The notes under the pieces: model-generated
The model's input: the letters and a program-made list of their open reading frames with translations, nothing else
The model's database searches: none
Told to the model about the DNA's origin: nothing
Source of the DNA: Bacillota bacterium
GTDB lineage: Bacteria > Bacillota > Clostridia > Christensenellales > SZUA-584
Assembly: GCA_023408075.1 (NCBI GenBank)
Contig: JAEYKW010000027.1
Location: 214,791-278,790, forward strand
Reading direction: 5' to 3'
Length of the DNA: 64,000 nt
Made by a program: the position numbers and the translations under genes
In this document: positions 15,259-23,766 of the stretch, piece by piece
How positions within the stretch are numbered: position 1 is the first letter of the stretch
Layout: each line of letters opens with the position of its first letter

Positions 15259-15383
15259 GTGTCTGACTATAAGTGCCCAGGGGAGCGATGACTGGAAACC
15301 GGTCACTCCGTCAGACATTAAAAATTTCTGTCTGACACTTCTCTCAATAGTGTTCCGAAGTGAGGGTTTGAGAGATTTTTTTT
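15259..15383 (+). ncRNA. Candidate structured RNA with alternative stems and a terminator
   Basis: TGTCTGAC (within 15259-15267) pairs with GTCAGACA (15310-15317), enclosing an inner hairpin with a GGAAACC loop region. GTCAGACA can equally pair with TGTCTGAC at 15329-15336, so the two stems exclude each other. A terminator stem (TCTCTCAA/TTGAGAGA, 15340-15375) and eight T follow. This is the architecture of a riboswitch or attenuator, but no gene lies downstream on the plus strand and I recognise no known class. Confidence 0.45.
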
Positions 15384-15397
15384 ACGGTCAAAGAAAG

Positions 15398-15582
15398 GCG
15401 GCTCACTGAGCGCCCCGGGTGCTGACAAAGTAACAAATGTCATTTTGAGTGAGCGATAGCGAGTCGAAAAATCCCATGTTTAAAGCATTTTAACAGGGGA
15501 TGCTCACGTCGCTCCGCTCCTCAGCATGACAAACAAGGGGTTTTTCATCAGTCTGCGGCGGCTCAGTGAGCCGCCCAACAGT
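15398..15582. repeat. Interspersed intergenic repeat with palindromic ends
   Basis: The block is bounded by GGCGGCTCACTGAGC at 15402 and GGCGGCTCAGTGAGCCGCC near 15559. It contains TGACAAAGTAACAAATGTC (15423-15441) and the CCCATGTT...CATGAC block (15471-15530), both repeated at 19985-20199. It is probably a small non-coding repeat family, with no coding capacity seen. Confidence 0.65.
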
Positions 15583-15591
15583 GCGTTTTAA

Positions 15592-16704
15592 TTATGTCAG
15601 GTTTTCTTCATTGAGCACGGCGAGGTCTCCTAAAAACTTGCCGTCCTTGCGAATCACTTCGCCGTCGAAGCTGATTTCGCCGCCGCCGTAATCGGGCCGC
15701 TGTATCAGCACAAGGTCCCAGTGGACCGCACTTTCATTGCCGTTGTCGGCATCCTCATAGCACGAGCCGGGCGTCAAATGAATCGAACCCGCGATCTTTT
15801 CGTCGAACAGCGTATCGCACATCGGGTGCAGTATATACGGATTGACGCCGAACGAGAATTCTCCGAGGTAACGCGCGCCCTCGTCGGTGTCGAGTATTTT
15901 ATTGATGCGCTCGGTGTTGTTGGCCTTCGCGTCAATGATCTTGCCGTTTTTAAACTCAAAAGAGATGTTCTCGAACTTGAACCCTTGCGAGAACGACGGC
16001 GTGTTGTACGTAATGCGCCCGTTGGCGCTGTCTCTAACCGGCGCGGTGTATATCTCGCCGTCCGGGATGTTCATATGGCCGCTGCACTTCTTTGAGGGAA
16101 TGCCCTTCACGGAGAAGGTCAGGTCGGTGCCCGGCCCGGTTAAATGCACCTCATCCACGCTCTTAAGCCGCTCCGCCATCGTGTCCATCGCCCTGTCCAT
16201 TTTGGAGTAGTCAAGATTGCAGACCTTGAAATAGAAATCCTCAAATTGCTCGGTGCTCATGCCTGCGAGCTGCGCCATTGAGCCGTTCGGGTAACGCAGC
16301 ACCACCCATTTCGTCTTTTTCACGCGCAGTTCATGATGCACGCGCTTCGAATAGATGGAACGGTAAAGGTTCAGCTTTTCCTCATCCACATCCGAGAGCT
16401 CCGATGTGTTGAGCGAGCCGCGGAACGCGACGTACGCCTCCATGTCCTGCATCAGCGCCGCGTCATAGCGCGTCATCTCCTCAACCTGCTCCTTGGTGGC
16501 ATCGAGCAGCAGCGCGCGCTGTATGCGCTGATTGCGTATCCAGCTGTACGGCACACCGCCCGCATCATATACCTCTTTGATGAGCTGCGCCGAGAGCTCC
16601 TCGGGGCAGTCGAAATTTTCTATCAATACGCGCTCGCCCTTTTTTATCAGCATGGAATAGTTCACAAGTGTATGGCAAAGCTGCTTTAGTCTCGGATCGA
16701 TCAT
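15592..16704 (-). CDS. M29-family metallo-aminopeptidase
   Basis: 370 residues, the size of the M29 (AmpS/PepS/aminopeptidase T) family, which removes N-terminal residues from peptides in the cytoplasm using two metal ions. Conserved blocks in the C-terminal half are ARYLGEFSFGVNP (Glu ligand), GSIHLTPGSCYED (His ligand) and SAVHWDLVLIQ (His and Asp ligands). The N-terminal half carries KGERVLIENFD. The start overlaps the stop of the upstream glycosyltransferase (ATGA), with GGAGG six bases before it, so the two genes are co-transcribed. Confidence 0.92.
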   Translation of the reverse strand: MIDPRLKQLCHTLVNYSMLIKKGERVLIENFDCPEELSAQLIKEVYDAGGVPYSWIRNQRIQRALLLDATKEQVEEMTRYDAALMQDMEAYVAFRGSLNTSELSDVDEEKLNLYRSIYSKRVHHELRVKKTKWVVLRYPNGSMAQLAGMSTEQFEDFYFKVCNLDYSKMDRAMDTMAERLKSVDEVHLTGPGTDLTFSVKGIPSKKCSGHMNIPDGEIYTAPVRDSANGRITYNTPSFSQGFKFENISFEFKNGKIIDAKANNTERINKILDTDEGARYLGEFSFGVNPYILHPMCDTLFDEKIAGSIHLTPGSCYEDADNGNESAVHWDLVLIQRPDYGGGEISFDGEVIRKDGKFLGDLAVLNEENLT

Positions 16705-17624
16705 GATTCCTCCAAATTAATTTGTTCGTCAATAATATATATCGGCCGTGCTTTGGCTTCGTCGTATATTCTGCCCAAATACAGCCCGAAAATCCCGAAG
16801 ACGATAAACAGGCACGAAATAAGGCCGAACAGCAGCGAAAAAATGATGTGCAGATACGGCCACGCGCCGGTGCAGTAAAGCACAACGGACAGCACGAGAT
16901 AAACAAAGGCCGCAAACGACAATATGATGCCGAATACGAGCGGAAACTTGAGCGGCTTGTTCGAAAACGAGGTAATGCCGTCGCCTGCCAGCTTCATCAT
17001 CTTTTTCAGAGAATATTTTGTTTCGCCGGCGGCACGTTCGTCACGCACATAATCGATCGGTACGGCTTTAAAGCCCGACCACGCCGCCATGCCCCGAAGG
17101 AACCGGTTGCGCTCCGGCATGCTCTTAAGCGTATCGCAGACTTTTTTGTCAATCAGCCGAAAATCGCCCGTGTTTGTGGGGATATACTGGCCGCCCAGGG
17201 TTTTGAGCACGCGGTAGTAAGCCCACGCTGTGAGTTTTTTAAATACCGTCTCGCCTTTGCGTTTGACGCGGCGGCCATAAACGATGTCCGCGCCGTCCTT
17301 CCACATCCTGATCATGTCGGGAATTAATTCAGGCGGGTCCTGCAGGTCGCAGTCGATAATCACGACCGCCTGCCCGGCCGCTTTGGCCATACCGGCGGTA
17401 ACGGCCTCCTGATGCCCGAAGTTGCGCGAAAAGCTTAAAACCTTGACGCATTTGTCCTCCGTCGCAATCTGCCGCAATTGCTTTAACGTATCGTCACGGG
17501 AACCGTCGTTGACGAAGATCAGCTCGTAATCGCCAAGGGTATCCATCACCTTTTTAAGCCGCTCATAAGAGAGGTGCAGCACGGCCTCTTCGTTGTAGGC
17601 CGGTATTACGACAGAGTATTTCAT
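16701..17624 (-). CDS. Family 2 glycosyltransferase, polyprenyl-phosphate sugar transferase type
   Basis: 307 residues. An N-terminal GT-A domain carries SVVIPAYNEEAVL, VNDGSRDDT and DCDLQDPPE (the DxD-type metal site). The middle holds GDFRLIDKKV and RFLRGMAAWSGFK, typical of DPM1/GtrB-like enzymes that move a hexose onto undecaprenyl phosphate. Two C-terminal transmembrane helices (about 232-254 and 264-290) anchor it. Substrate unknown. First gene of a two-gene operon with the aminopeptidase; a good promoter lies upstream. Confidence 0.92.
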   Translation of the reverse strand: MKYSVVIPAYNEEAVLHLSYERLKKVMDTLGDYELIFVNDGSRDDTLKQLRQIATEDKCVKVLSFSRNFGHQEAVTAGMAKAAGQAVVIIDCDLQDPPELIPDMIRMWKDGADIVYGRRVKRKGETVFKKLTAWAYYRVLKTLGGQYIPTNTGDFRLIDKKVCDTLKSMPERNRFLRGMAAWSGFKAVPIDYVRDERAAGETKYSLKKMMKLAGDGITSFSNKPLKFPLVFGIILSFAAFVYLVLSVVLYCTGAWPYLHIIFSLLFGLISCLFIVFGIFGLYLGRIYDEAKARPIYIIDEQINLEES

Positions 17625-17650
17625 TTGTTTCGCCTCCAGTTTCGACTACG

Positions 17651-17679
17651 ATTATATAACACCGTGGGAAATAATACAA
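17651..17679 (-). promoter_or_regulatory. Promoter for the glycosyltransferase-aminopeptidase operon
   Basis: On the minus strand TTGTAT (17674-17679), 17 bases, TATAAT (17651-17656), ending 26 bases before the ATG. Confidence 0.65.
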
Positions 17680-17733
17680 AAGAAAAGCGGCGCGAAATAT
17701 GTAAAAAATTGATGACAAAAGCAGGCCGCCCTA

Positions 17734-17762
17734 TTGCCCGCGGGCGAAGCTGCTGATAGAAT
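17734..17762 (+). promoter_or_regulatory. Promoter for the TPR-like protein gene
   Basis: TTGCCC, 17 bases, TAGAAT, ending 37 bases before the ATG at 17800. Confidence 0.5.
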
Positions 17763-17799
17763 AGATGGTATATAAAACCAAAGCGAAAGGGAAAAGCCT

Positions 17800-19554
17800 A
17801 TGCTGGCAATCATTGCAGTTTTTGATACGGCAGGCTTTAAAGACACCTACCGGCTAAGCGGTACGGCGCTTGCGCATGCCTTAAACATCTGCCCGGATAT
17901 CAAACAAAAACTTGAAAGCGTAAAGACGGTGATCGCCTATCAGGCGGGCCGCGACGGTGAGAAAAGCAAGGCGCTTACCATGCCGCTTACCAGCTTTTCG
18001 CTCGAAAAAGACAGCTTGATCATGCATTTGGGGACGGCGAAAAAGCTCGGGGTCAAAAGCGCGTCTGTCGGCGGAGAGGTGTACCGCATGACGGCCCGGC
18101 AGGAAAAATGGCTCAATGACAAGGGGCATGCGCCGCTGCTTTACTTAATGCCAAGGCAAAGCTTTGATTTGCTTTGCAAGAAGCTGAAGCGTGACGAACA
18201 GGCGCAGGCATTGATGGACAGCGGCGATTACAAGGGCGTTTGCATGCTCTATGCGCCGTTGAGCAAAGCCAAAGCCGATGCCGGTGTGTGGGACAACCCG
18301 GATGCGCTTTACATTCTCGGGCTTGCGTGCAGCAAGCTGGCCGTGACGTTGCTGATCAAAGCGGGCGAGACGAAAAAGCTCAAGGAAGCGGCGCAGTATC
18401 GAAACTATTGCAGCGCGTTTTTGCAGCGCGGTGCGGAAATAGAGCCGGATAACGCGCGCTGTGCGACGGCGCTTGGCTACCGGTATTACTCCAATGTGCA
18501 CGAGCTCATGCGTCAGGGCGAGCGGCGCGATCAGGACCTCGGCGAGCAGATTGACAGCGCGAACGAGTGGCTGAGCCGTGCGCTCGAAATCTATCCGCAA
18601 AGCATCCGCAACAACTACCGCAAGGGCAAGCTCATCATTGAGAAGCAGGCGCCGTACCTGCTTTTCGGGCAGCGCGCATTCGGTGCGCGCGAGGCTGAGC
18701 TGCTGCGCGAAATACGCGAGGTGGGTGAGGAGCATCTCGCAACGGCGATCGCGCTCTATGAAGCGCTCGATAACGAGGAGGAAAAGCAAAAGAACCGCCG
18801 CGAATACGCCAAGGCACTGTTTGTGCTCGGCGGGTATTACCTTGACGATGCGTACCTGCCTGTGCACGATTATTACCTTCGGATCATCGCGGGTGTGAAG
18901 GAGCCGTGCAAGCTCCAGACGATTTCCAAGCTCGATCTGCAAAGCGCGGCGGAGCTGCTCGAAAAGTGCTGCGCTGCCGAGACCGATCTGCCGCTTGAGA
19001 AAACAGACGCAAAAACGCTGGCTGCGCTGCAAAAGGCGTGGACGCGCGCACCGTCCGAAAAGCTTTACAGGCTCGGCTGTGCGTACAGCGGCATGGCTTT
19101 TGTCGCAGCAGCTTTGGGCGAAGACGCAAAGCCGCATGCGCTTAAGGCGATTAAGTATCTTGAAGCGGCCAAGCGCGTGACTGACAGCTATGCGGACAGG
19201 AAGCACAACACTTGGCATATCAGCGAGAAGATCGCGTGGACGCACATCTATATGGGGCAGTATCAGCGGGCGGCCGGGCTGCTGCAAAGAGCGAAGCTTA
19301 GCTACATTGTCAACACATATTGCATCGCGTTGATGCTGATTGGTACGCCCGACGCCTGGGAAAAAGCGCGGCTCGCGCTGCAGGGTGCCGCGCGGGACAA
19401 GCGCAATCTCGCAGCAGGGCTGTCGTTACTGCTTTATGCTTTTGCATGCAAAAAAACAGGCAATCCGCCGCCGGCCATGCCCAAAACACTGTCGGTGAAA
19501 AATACGCGGCTCTCGGCGCTTTTGGGGCTGGAGACAAAGGTTAATAAAGTGTAA
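17800..19554 (+). CDS. TPR-like repeat protein of unknown function
   Basis: 584 residues, soluble and mostly helical. The first 120 residues are a mixed alpha/beta part (MLAIIAVFDTAGFKDTYRLSG, then KVRT-free beta strands). The rest shows tetratricopeptide-like helices with Ala/Tyr/Leu periodicity, for example DALYILGLACSKLA, NARCATALGYRYYS and WLSRALEIYPQSIRNNYRKG. No catalytic motif or membrane segment was seen. TPR arrays bind other proteins, so a scaffold role is possible, but nothing in the neighbourhood points to a partner. AAAGGG precedes the ATG. Confidence 0.75.
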   Translation: MLAIIAVFDTAGFKDTYRLSGTALAHALNICPDIKQKLESVKTVIAYQAGRDGEKSKALTMPLTSFSLEKDSLIMHLGTAKKLGVKSASVGGEVYRMTARQEKWLNDKGHAPLLYLMPRQSFDLLCKKLKRDEQAQALMDSGDYKGVCMLYAPLSKAKADAGVWDNPDALYILGLACSKLAVTLLIKAGETKKLKEAAQYRNYCSAFLQRGAEIEPDNARCATALGYRYYSNVHELMRQGERRDQDLGEQIDSANEWLSRALEIYPQSIRNNYRKGKLIIEKQAPYLLFGQRAFGAREAELLREIREVGEEHLATAIALYEALDNEEEKQKNRREYAKALFVLGGYYLDDAYLPVHDYYLRIIAGVKEPCKLQTISKLDLQSAAELLEKCCAAETDLPLEKTDAKTLAALQKAWTRAPSEKLYRLGCAYSGMAFVAAALGEDAKPHALKAIKYLEAAKRVTDSYADRKHNTWHISEKIAWTHIYMGQYQRAAGLLQRAKLSYIVNTYCIALMLIGTPDAWEKARLALQGAARDKRNLAAGLSLLLYAFACKKTGNPPPAMPKTLSVKNTRLSALLGLETKVNKV

Positions 19555-19570
19555 ATAGCCGTCTGCATTA

Positions 19571-19623
19571 TTGACGAAATGCAACAGGTGTGTTATATTC
19601 TAGTTGATACAAAAGATGTATCA
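19571..19623 (+). promoter_or_regulatory. Promoter with adjacent inverted repeat for the 77-residue gene
   Basis: TTGACG (19571-19576), 17 bases, TATATT (19594-19599). Just downstream TGATACA (19605-19611) and TGTATCA (19617-19623) form an inverted repeat covering the likely transcription start. The TTGATACA word also makes up the aconitase operator. Confidence 0.65.
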
Positions 19624-19645
19624 GTAATAAAAAAGGAGGCAAAGA

Positions 19646-19879
19646 ATGAAGATTAAAAACATCAACGAGCCTCAGAAGTTTTTCGAAGTGCTCAAGAATT
19701 GCAAAGGCAAAATTGAGCTCGTAACATCTGAAGGCGACAGGCTGAACCTTAAATCCACACTCTGCCAGTACATAATGCTGACGCAGATGTTTTCGGAAGC
19801 CAAGATCGACGAACTTGAGCTGCTGGTTTCGGAGCCTGAAGATTTGAACCTCCTGCTTAACTATCTTGTGAGAGGATAG
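19646..19879 (+). CDS. Small conserved-looking protein of unknown function
   Basis: 77 residues, acidic, without cysteines in pairs or a membrane segment: MKIKNINEPQKFFEVLKNC, then KGKIELVTSEGDRLNLKS, a helical part and EPEDLNLLLNYLVRG. The pattern suggests a compact alpha/beta domain. I do not recognise a function; similar short proteins are frequent in Clostridia. It has its own strong promoter with an operator-like repeat, a GGAGG site and a terminator 20 bases after the stop, so it is an independently regulated single gene. Confidence 0.75.
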   Translation: MKIKNINEPQKFFEVLKNCKGKIELVTSEGDRLNLKSTLCQYIMLTQMFSEAKIDELELLVSEPEDLNLLLNYLVRG

Positions 19880-19898
19880 TCTCAAATCTTACAACAAG

Positions 19899-19921
19899 AG
19901 CCGCTGTATGGCGGCTTTTTT
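19899..19921 (+). terminator. Terminator after the 77-residue gene
   Basis: AGCCGC (19899-19904) and GCGGCT (19911-19916) form a stem followed by six T. Confidence 0.85.
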
Positions 19922-19952
19922 AATGCAAAAAACAAGCTGTGATAAAACAGAA

Positions 19953-20199
19953 AGCCTTCTCCTTTAAGGAGAAGATCAGGCGATTGACAAAGTAACAAAT
20001 GTCTTTGCTATGGAAAGAAACTTTTTCGGTTCGAAATCATCATGCGATTATGTACCACAGTGAACGAAAAGTTACGGTTACGGTCATTCTTTCCACTTCG
20101 TAGTGAACGAAGCATCGCGAAGTGAAGAACCTGTTGATATCCCATGTTCAAAGCGTTATGCCATGGGATGTTTCGACGCTTCGCTCCTCAACATGACAG
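19953..20199. repeat. Interspersed repeat, second copy
   Basis: It begins with the palindrome CTTCTCCTT/AAGGAGAAG and contains TGACAAAGTAACAAATGTC (19985-20003) and the block from ATCCCATGTT (20139) to ACATGACA (about 20198). These match the copy at 15423-15530. The DNA between the blocks differs between copies and includes CTTCGTAGTGAACGAAG-type palindromes. A shorter third copy of ATCCCATGTTCAAA begins near 20277. No coding capacity. Confidence 0.65.
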
Positions 20200-20207
20200 A
20201 TTGAAAA

Positions 20208-20260
20208 AGCCTTCTCCTTTGAGGAGAAGGTGGCGCGAAGCGCCGGATGAGGTGTCAAGC
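20208..20260. repeat. Short palindromic repeat (CTTCTCC/GGAGAAG plus GGCGCGAAGCGCC)
   Basis: GCCTTCTCCTTTGAGGAGAAGG is directly followed by the GGCGCGAAGCGCC palindrome and GGATGAGG. This two-hairpin intergenic element is of a type common in gut Clostridia genomes. Sequence between it and the next element is unremarkable. Confidence 0.5.
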
Positions 20261-20329
20261 AAAAGGGTTTACTGAAATCCCATGTTCAAATTGCAGCAGG
20301 TGTTTCTTCGTTCTCACCTGATATAGACT

Positions 20330-20417
20330 TCTCTCCTTCAGTCGGCTTTGCCGACAGCTCCCTCGTCAGAGGGAGCCTTAAGCTTGGGCGGCCACCAATA
20401 GGTGACTGAGGGAGAGA
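20330..20417. repeat. MITE-like element with terminal inverted repeats
   Basis: An 88-base block with ends TCTCTCCTTCAGTC and GACTGAGGGAGAGA, inverted repeats matching at 13 of 14 positions. Inside are TCGGCTTTGCCGA and GGCTCCCTC-type palindromes (CTCCCTCGTCAGAGGGAG). It has no coding capacity. It may be mobilised in trans by a transposase outside the window. Confidence 0.55.
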
Positions 20418-20580
20418 CAATGACTTATACCGTGCAGTGAGTGCCATCTTTCAATCCATTCCTCGGAGTCGCTATCTGAGGAAGGCATATAAAAGGCTTA
20501 TTGCAAAGAAATGAAACAGGGGCGGCAGTCCCATTTTTCGAACAGCGGTTGATATAACATGACAGCAAAGGAGGCGGGGT

Positions 20581-23500
20581 ATGGGCGTTACAGTGGTCAC
20601 AGGGCGCGCAGGCAGCGGCAAGAGCCGGTATTTGATGGCGCGTATCAAAGAGCTGATTGAAGACCCCTTTAATAAGGTCATCGTGATCGTGCCGGGCGCG
20701 CTCACGTTCGAGACGGAAAAAAGCATCATGCAGTCTTGCGGCGTGGACGGCATACTCGGGCTCGAGGTGCTCAGCATACAGCGACTTTGCTACCGCATAC
20801 TCGATTGCGCGGGGCACTTTGAATTCATGACGCACGCCGAAAAAGCGGTCTACTGCCGCCGCGCGCTTGACGCACTGGATAATCCGTTCAGCGGCGTGTC
20901 GCGGCTGCCCGATTTTGATACGTGCGTCGCCGATTTGATTACCCGCCTCAAAAGCCACTGCCAGACGCCGCAGACAATCCGCGGCGCGGCTGTCAGCACG
21001 GGCGATGCGGCGCTTGCCAAAAAGCTGGGCGACATCGCGGATGTCTATGAAAAATTCAATGAACTCAGCGCGGGACGGCTCGACAGCGCGGACATGTACG
21101 CGCAGGCTGCCGAATATGCGGACAAGGCCGCGTTTCTGCAGGGCACGCATATCGTGATCGACGGGCTCGACAGCGCCTCGCCTGCGGTGATGCGGCTGCT
21201 CGAAAGCGTGATGGCGCTCGCGGTTGATACGGTGGCGGCGTTTCGCGGTGCGGGCGGCGGCAGCGACGGTGAAATATTCGAATCGGAGCGGCGCGATATG
21301 CAGCGGTTTATCCGCGCGGCTCAAAACAGCGGACAAGCTGTGGAGGTTGTCGATCCCCGGATGCAGGGACGTCATGCCGCGGACGCGCTTACGTTCCTTG
21401 AAGCCAATCTGTACAGCTACCCGTACCGGCCGTATGAAAACGAGCCGGAGGGCATCGGCATCGTGGAGGCGCAGACGCTCGAACAGGAGGTTAAAGCGCT
21501 CGCGGCGGGCATACTCGCCGAGGTGCAGCACGGCAGGCGATTCCGGGACATCGCCGTGGCCGGGGGCAGCCTTGGCGCATATCTGCCTGTGATCAAGTCT
21601 GTGTTCGCGCAGTGCGGCATTCCCGTGTTTATCGACGAGCGGCGAAAGCTGGCCGATAACGCGTTTTTTGATTTTCTGTATAAGTCGCTGACGGCTGCGT
21701 CGGGGGAGCTGACCGCGGTCACAGGCTATGTGTACAGCATATTTTCACCGCTCAGCGAAGACGAGCGCAATATGCTGTTCCGTTACGCACAGCGCTACGC
21801 CTATATGGGCTGGCACTACATGAATCCGTTCTGGCGCGGCGACGACGCGGCGGAGGCGGAGCGCTTGCGCTTTGCCGTGATGAAGCCGCTCAAGCGGCTG
21901 ATGGATGTGGTGAAGCAGAGCGGCGCAGCGGGCTCTGTGGAGGCTGTAAAGCAGTTTCTTGCGGATACCAAAGCGGCGGAACGGCTTTCGGACTTTTGTG
22001 ATACCATCGACAGTGCGCAGACGCGCGGCGAGTGCGCTTATTTCCGGCAGGTACTTGAGAAGAGCGTTGAGGTGCTTGATGGCATTGCCCGCGTGTACGG
22101 TGACGCGCCGCTTGATGCGCAGACGCTCTGTGCGATGGTGAAGACGGGCTTCGAAGCCGTCAAGATTGCGGTGATTCCGCCCGCTACGGATGAGGTGGGC
22201 GTGTTTGATATGTCGCTGTCGCGGCTGCCGGGCATCGATGTGTTATTTGCCGTCGGCGTGCACGACGGCGTGCTGCCCGCACGAGACGACGGCCCGGGCA
22301 TTCTCTCGGCCGCGGAGCGTGATGCGTTGCTCGCATGCGGGCTTGATACGGGTGTGTACGACCTCAGTGCCGAAAAGCTGAAAATCTATACGGCGCTCGC
22401 TAAGCCCAAAGAAAAGCTTGTGCTGAGCTATAATGTGCAGACGGGTCAGCCATCCGTGCTGATCGACCGCATCAAACGTCTGTACCCAAGGCTTGCGGTT
22501 CAAAAGGCGGGGGACAGCGTGAAGTCGCTGGGCGGCATGGAGGCGGATGTGCTCGGCGCGGTGGCGGATGTGCTGCGCGGCAAAACGCCGGACGAGAGCT
22601 TGCTTAAGGTCTGCGCGCAATATCTCAACCGGGACGGCTGGATCGAGAACACACAAGGCCTGCTGCTGCGCGACAATGCGGCGGCAAGGCTCCGTAAGGG
22701 CAGCGCCGAAGCGCTATACGGCGGTATACGGTGCAGCGCGACGCGCATTGAAAACTACTACAAATGCCCGTTTAAACACTTTCTCGATCACGGCATCAAG
22801 GCGCAGACGCCGCGCGATTATGTGAACGACCGCATCGACATCGGCACATTCATGCACCTTGCGCTTGATCTGTTTGCACGCGGCCTCATCGAGGCGCAGA
22901 CGGACATCAAAACGCTGAGCGAGGAACAGACCTCCGAGCGGATGCGACAGGCTGTCAGCAAGGCAATGACAGATCACGATAACGGCAAACTGCTCGAGGA
23001 CGAACGCTTCTCGATGCAGGCGTCGATCGTAACGCGCGAACTCATCGACACGGCGCTGCGTATACGCTCGCATTTCATAGGCAGTGAGGCGTCGCTGCTG
23101 GCCTGCGAGCAGACATTCTCGTTTGATGTGGTAACGGCGTTCGGCAGCGTGCAGATTACGGGCAAGATCGACCGCATCGATACGGCGGCCGGGTATTACC
23201 GCGTGGTGGATTATAAATCGTCTGCGGTTAAATTCTCGTTGAACGATTTTTCGATGGGGCTCTCACTGCAGCTGCCCGTCTATATAGAGGCGGCACGCCG
23301 GATGCTTCATGAGAGCGGCATGCAGCCTGCGGGCGGGTATTACATGCGCATCGGAGAAAAATACAGCGACAGCGCGGAGGATGCGGCCAAGGAAGCACGC
23401 ATGTCGGGCCTGACGCTTTGGGACGCGGATGTGCAAAAAGCGTTTTCAACGACGCTGCCGAGCGGCAGCCTCGCGGCGGTGGATCAGGCGCTCACGAGTT

Positions 23501-23766
23501 CGGGCAGCCTCAACGCGCGCGGGGCATCGCGCCTGTTCGAAGCGGATGAGCTCGACGCGCTGCTCGATATGAGCACGGGGCTTATCAAACAAGCGGCGGA
23601 GCAAATTTACGGCGGTGAAACGGCGATCCGTCCCGCAAATGCGCAGGTCTGCGACTATTGCGGCTATGCGTCCGTGTGCCGTGTCAACACCGAATACGAA
23701 GGGAACCGGATGCGTGAGCCCGGGGCGTTTAACCGGGAAAGTCTCAAAGGGGAGGTGTGCAAATGA
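20581..23766 (+). CDS. addB: ATP-dependent nuclease subunit B (AddB/RexB type)
   Basis: 1061 residues. A helicase-like Walker A motif (GRAGSGKSR, residues 7-15) is followed by a mostly inactive helicase core. The C-terminal RecB-type nuclease carries YRVVDYKSS (PD-(D/E)XK active site). Four cysteines for the [4Fe-4S] cluster are visible: one in YYKCPFKHFL near residue 725 and three in CDYCGYASVC near the end. With AddA it resects double-strand breaks until Chi and prepares ends for RecA. GGAGG before the ATG. It overlaps addA by 4 bases. Confidence 0.95.
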   Translation: MGVTVVTGRAGSGKSRYLMARIKELIEDPFNKVIVIVPGALTFETEKSIMQSCGVDGILGLEVLSIQRLCYRILDCAGHFEFMTHAEKAVYCRRALDALDNPFSGVSRLPDFDTCVADLITRLKSHCQTPQTIRGAAVSTGDAALAKKLGDIADVYEKFNELSAGRLDSADMYAQAAEYADKAAFLQGTHIVIDGLDSASPAVMRLLESVMALAVDTVAAFRGAGGGSDGEIFESERRDMQRFIRAAQNSGQAVEVVDPRMQGRHAADALTFLEANLYSYPYRPYENEPEGIGIVEAQTLEQEVKALAAGILAEVQHGRRFRDIAVAGGSLGAYLPVIKSVFAQCGIPVFIDERRKLADNAFFDFLYKSLTAASGELTAVTGYVYSIFSPLSEDERNMLFRYAQRYAYMGWHYMNPFWRGDDAAEAERLRFAVMKPLKRLMDVVKQSGAAGSVEAVKQFLADTKAAERLSDFCDTIDSAQTRGECAYFRQVLEKSVEVLDGIARVYGDAPLDAQTLCAMVKTGFEAVKIAVIPPATDEVGVFDMSLSRLPGIDVLFAVGVHDGVLPARDDGPGILSAAERDALLACGLDTGVYDLSAEKLKIYTALAKPKEKLVLSYNVQTGQPSVLIDRIKRLYPRLAVQKAGDSVKSLGGMEADVLGAVADVLRGKTPDESLLKVCAQYLNRDGWIENTQGLLLRDNAAARLRKGSAEALYGGIRCSATRIENYYKCPFKHFLDHGIKAQTPRDYVNDRIDIGTFMHLALDLFARGLIEAQTDIKTLSEEQTSERMRQAVSKAMTDHDNGKLLEDERFSMQASIVTRELIDTALRIRSHFIGSEASLLACEQTFSFDVVTAFGSVQITGKIDRIDTAAGYYRVVDYKSSAVKFSLNDFSMGLSLQLPVYIEAARRMLHESGMQPAGGYYMRIGEKYSDSAEDAAKEARMSGLTLWDADVQKAFSTTLPSGSLAAVDQALTSSGSLNARGASRLFEADELDALLDMSTGLIKQAAEQIYGGETAIRPANAQVCDYCGYASVCRVNTEYEGNRMREPGAFNRESLKGEVCK

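Noticed and set aside
19922..20580. Looked for a CRISPR array because of repeated words.
   Set aside because: The repeats differ in length and spacing, lack regular spacers and no cas gene is nearby.
20425..21531. Long minus-strand reading frame opposite the start of addB.
   Set aside because: It is antisense to a clearly recognised gene and reflects its codon bias; the translated sequence is arginine/histidine-rich without motifs.
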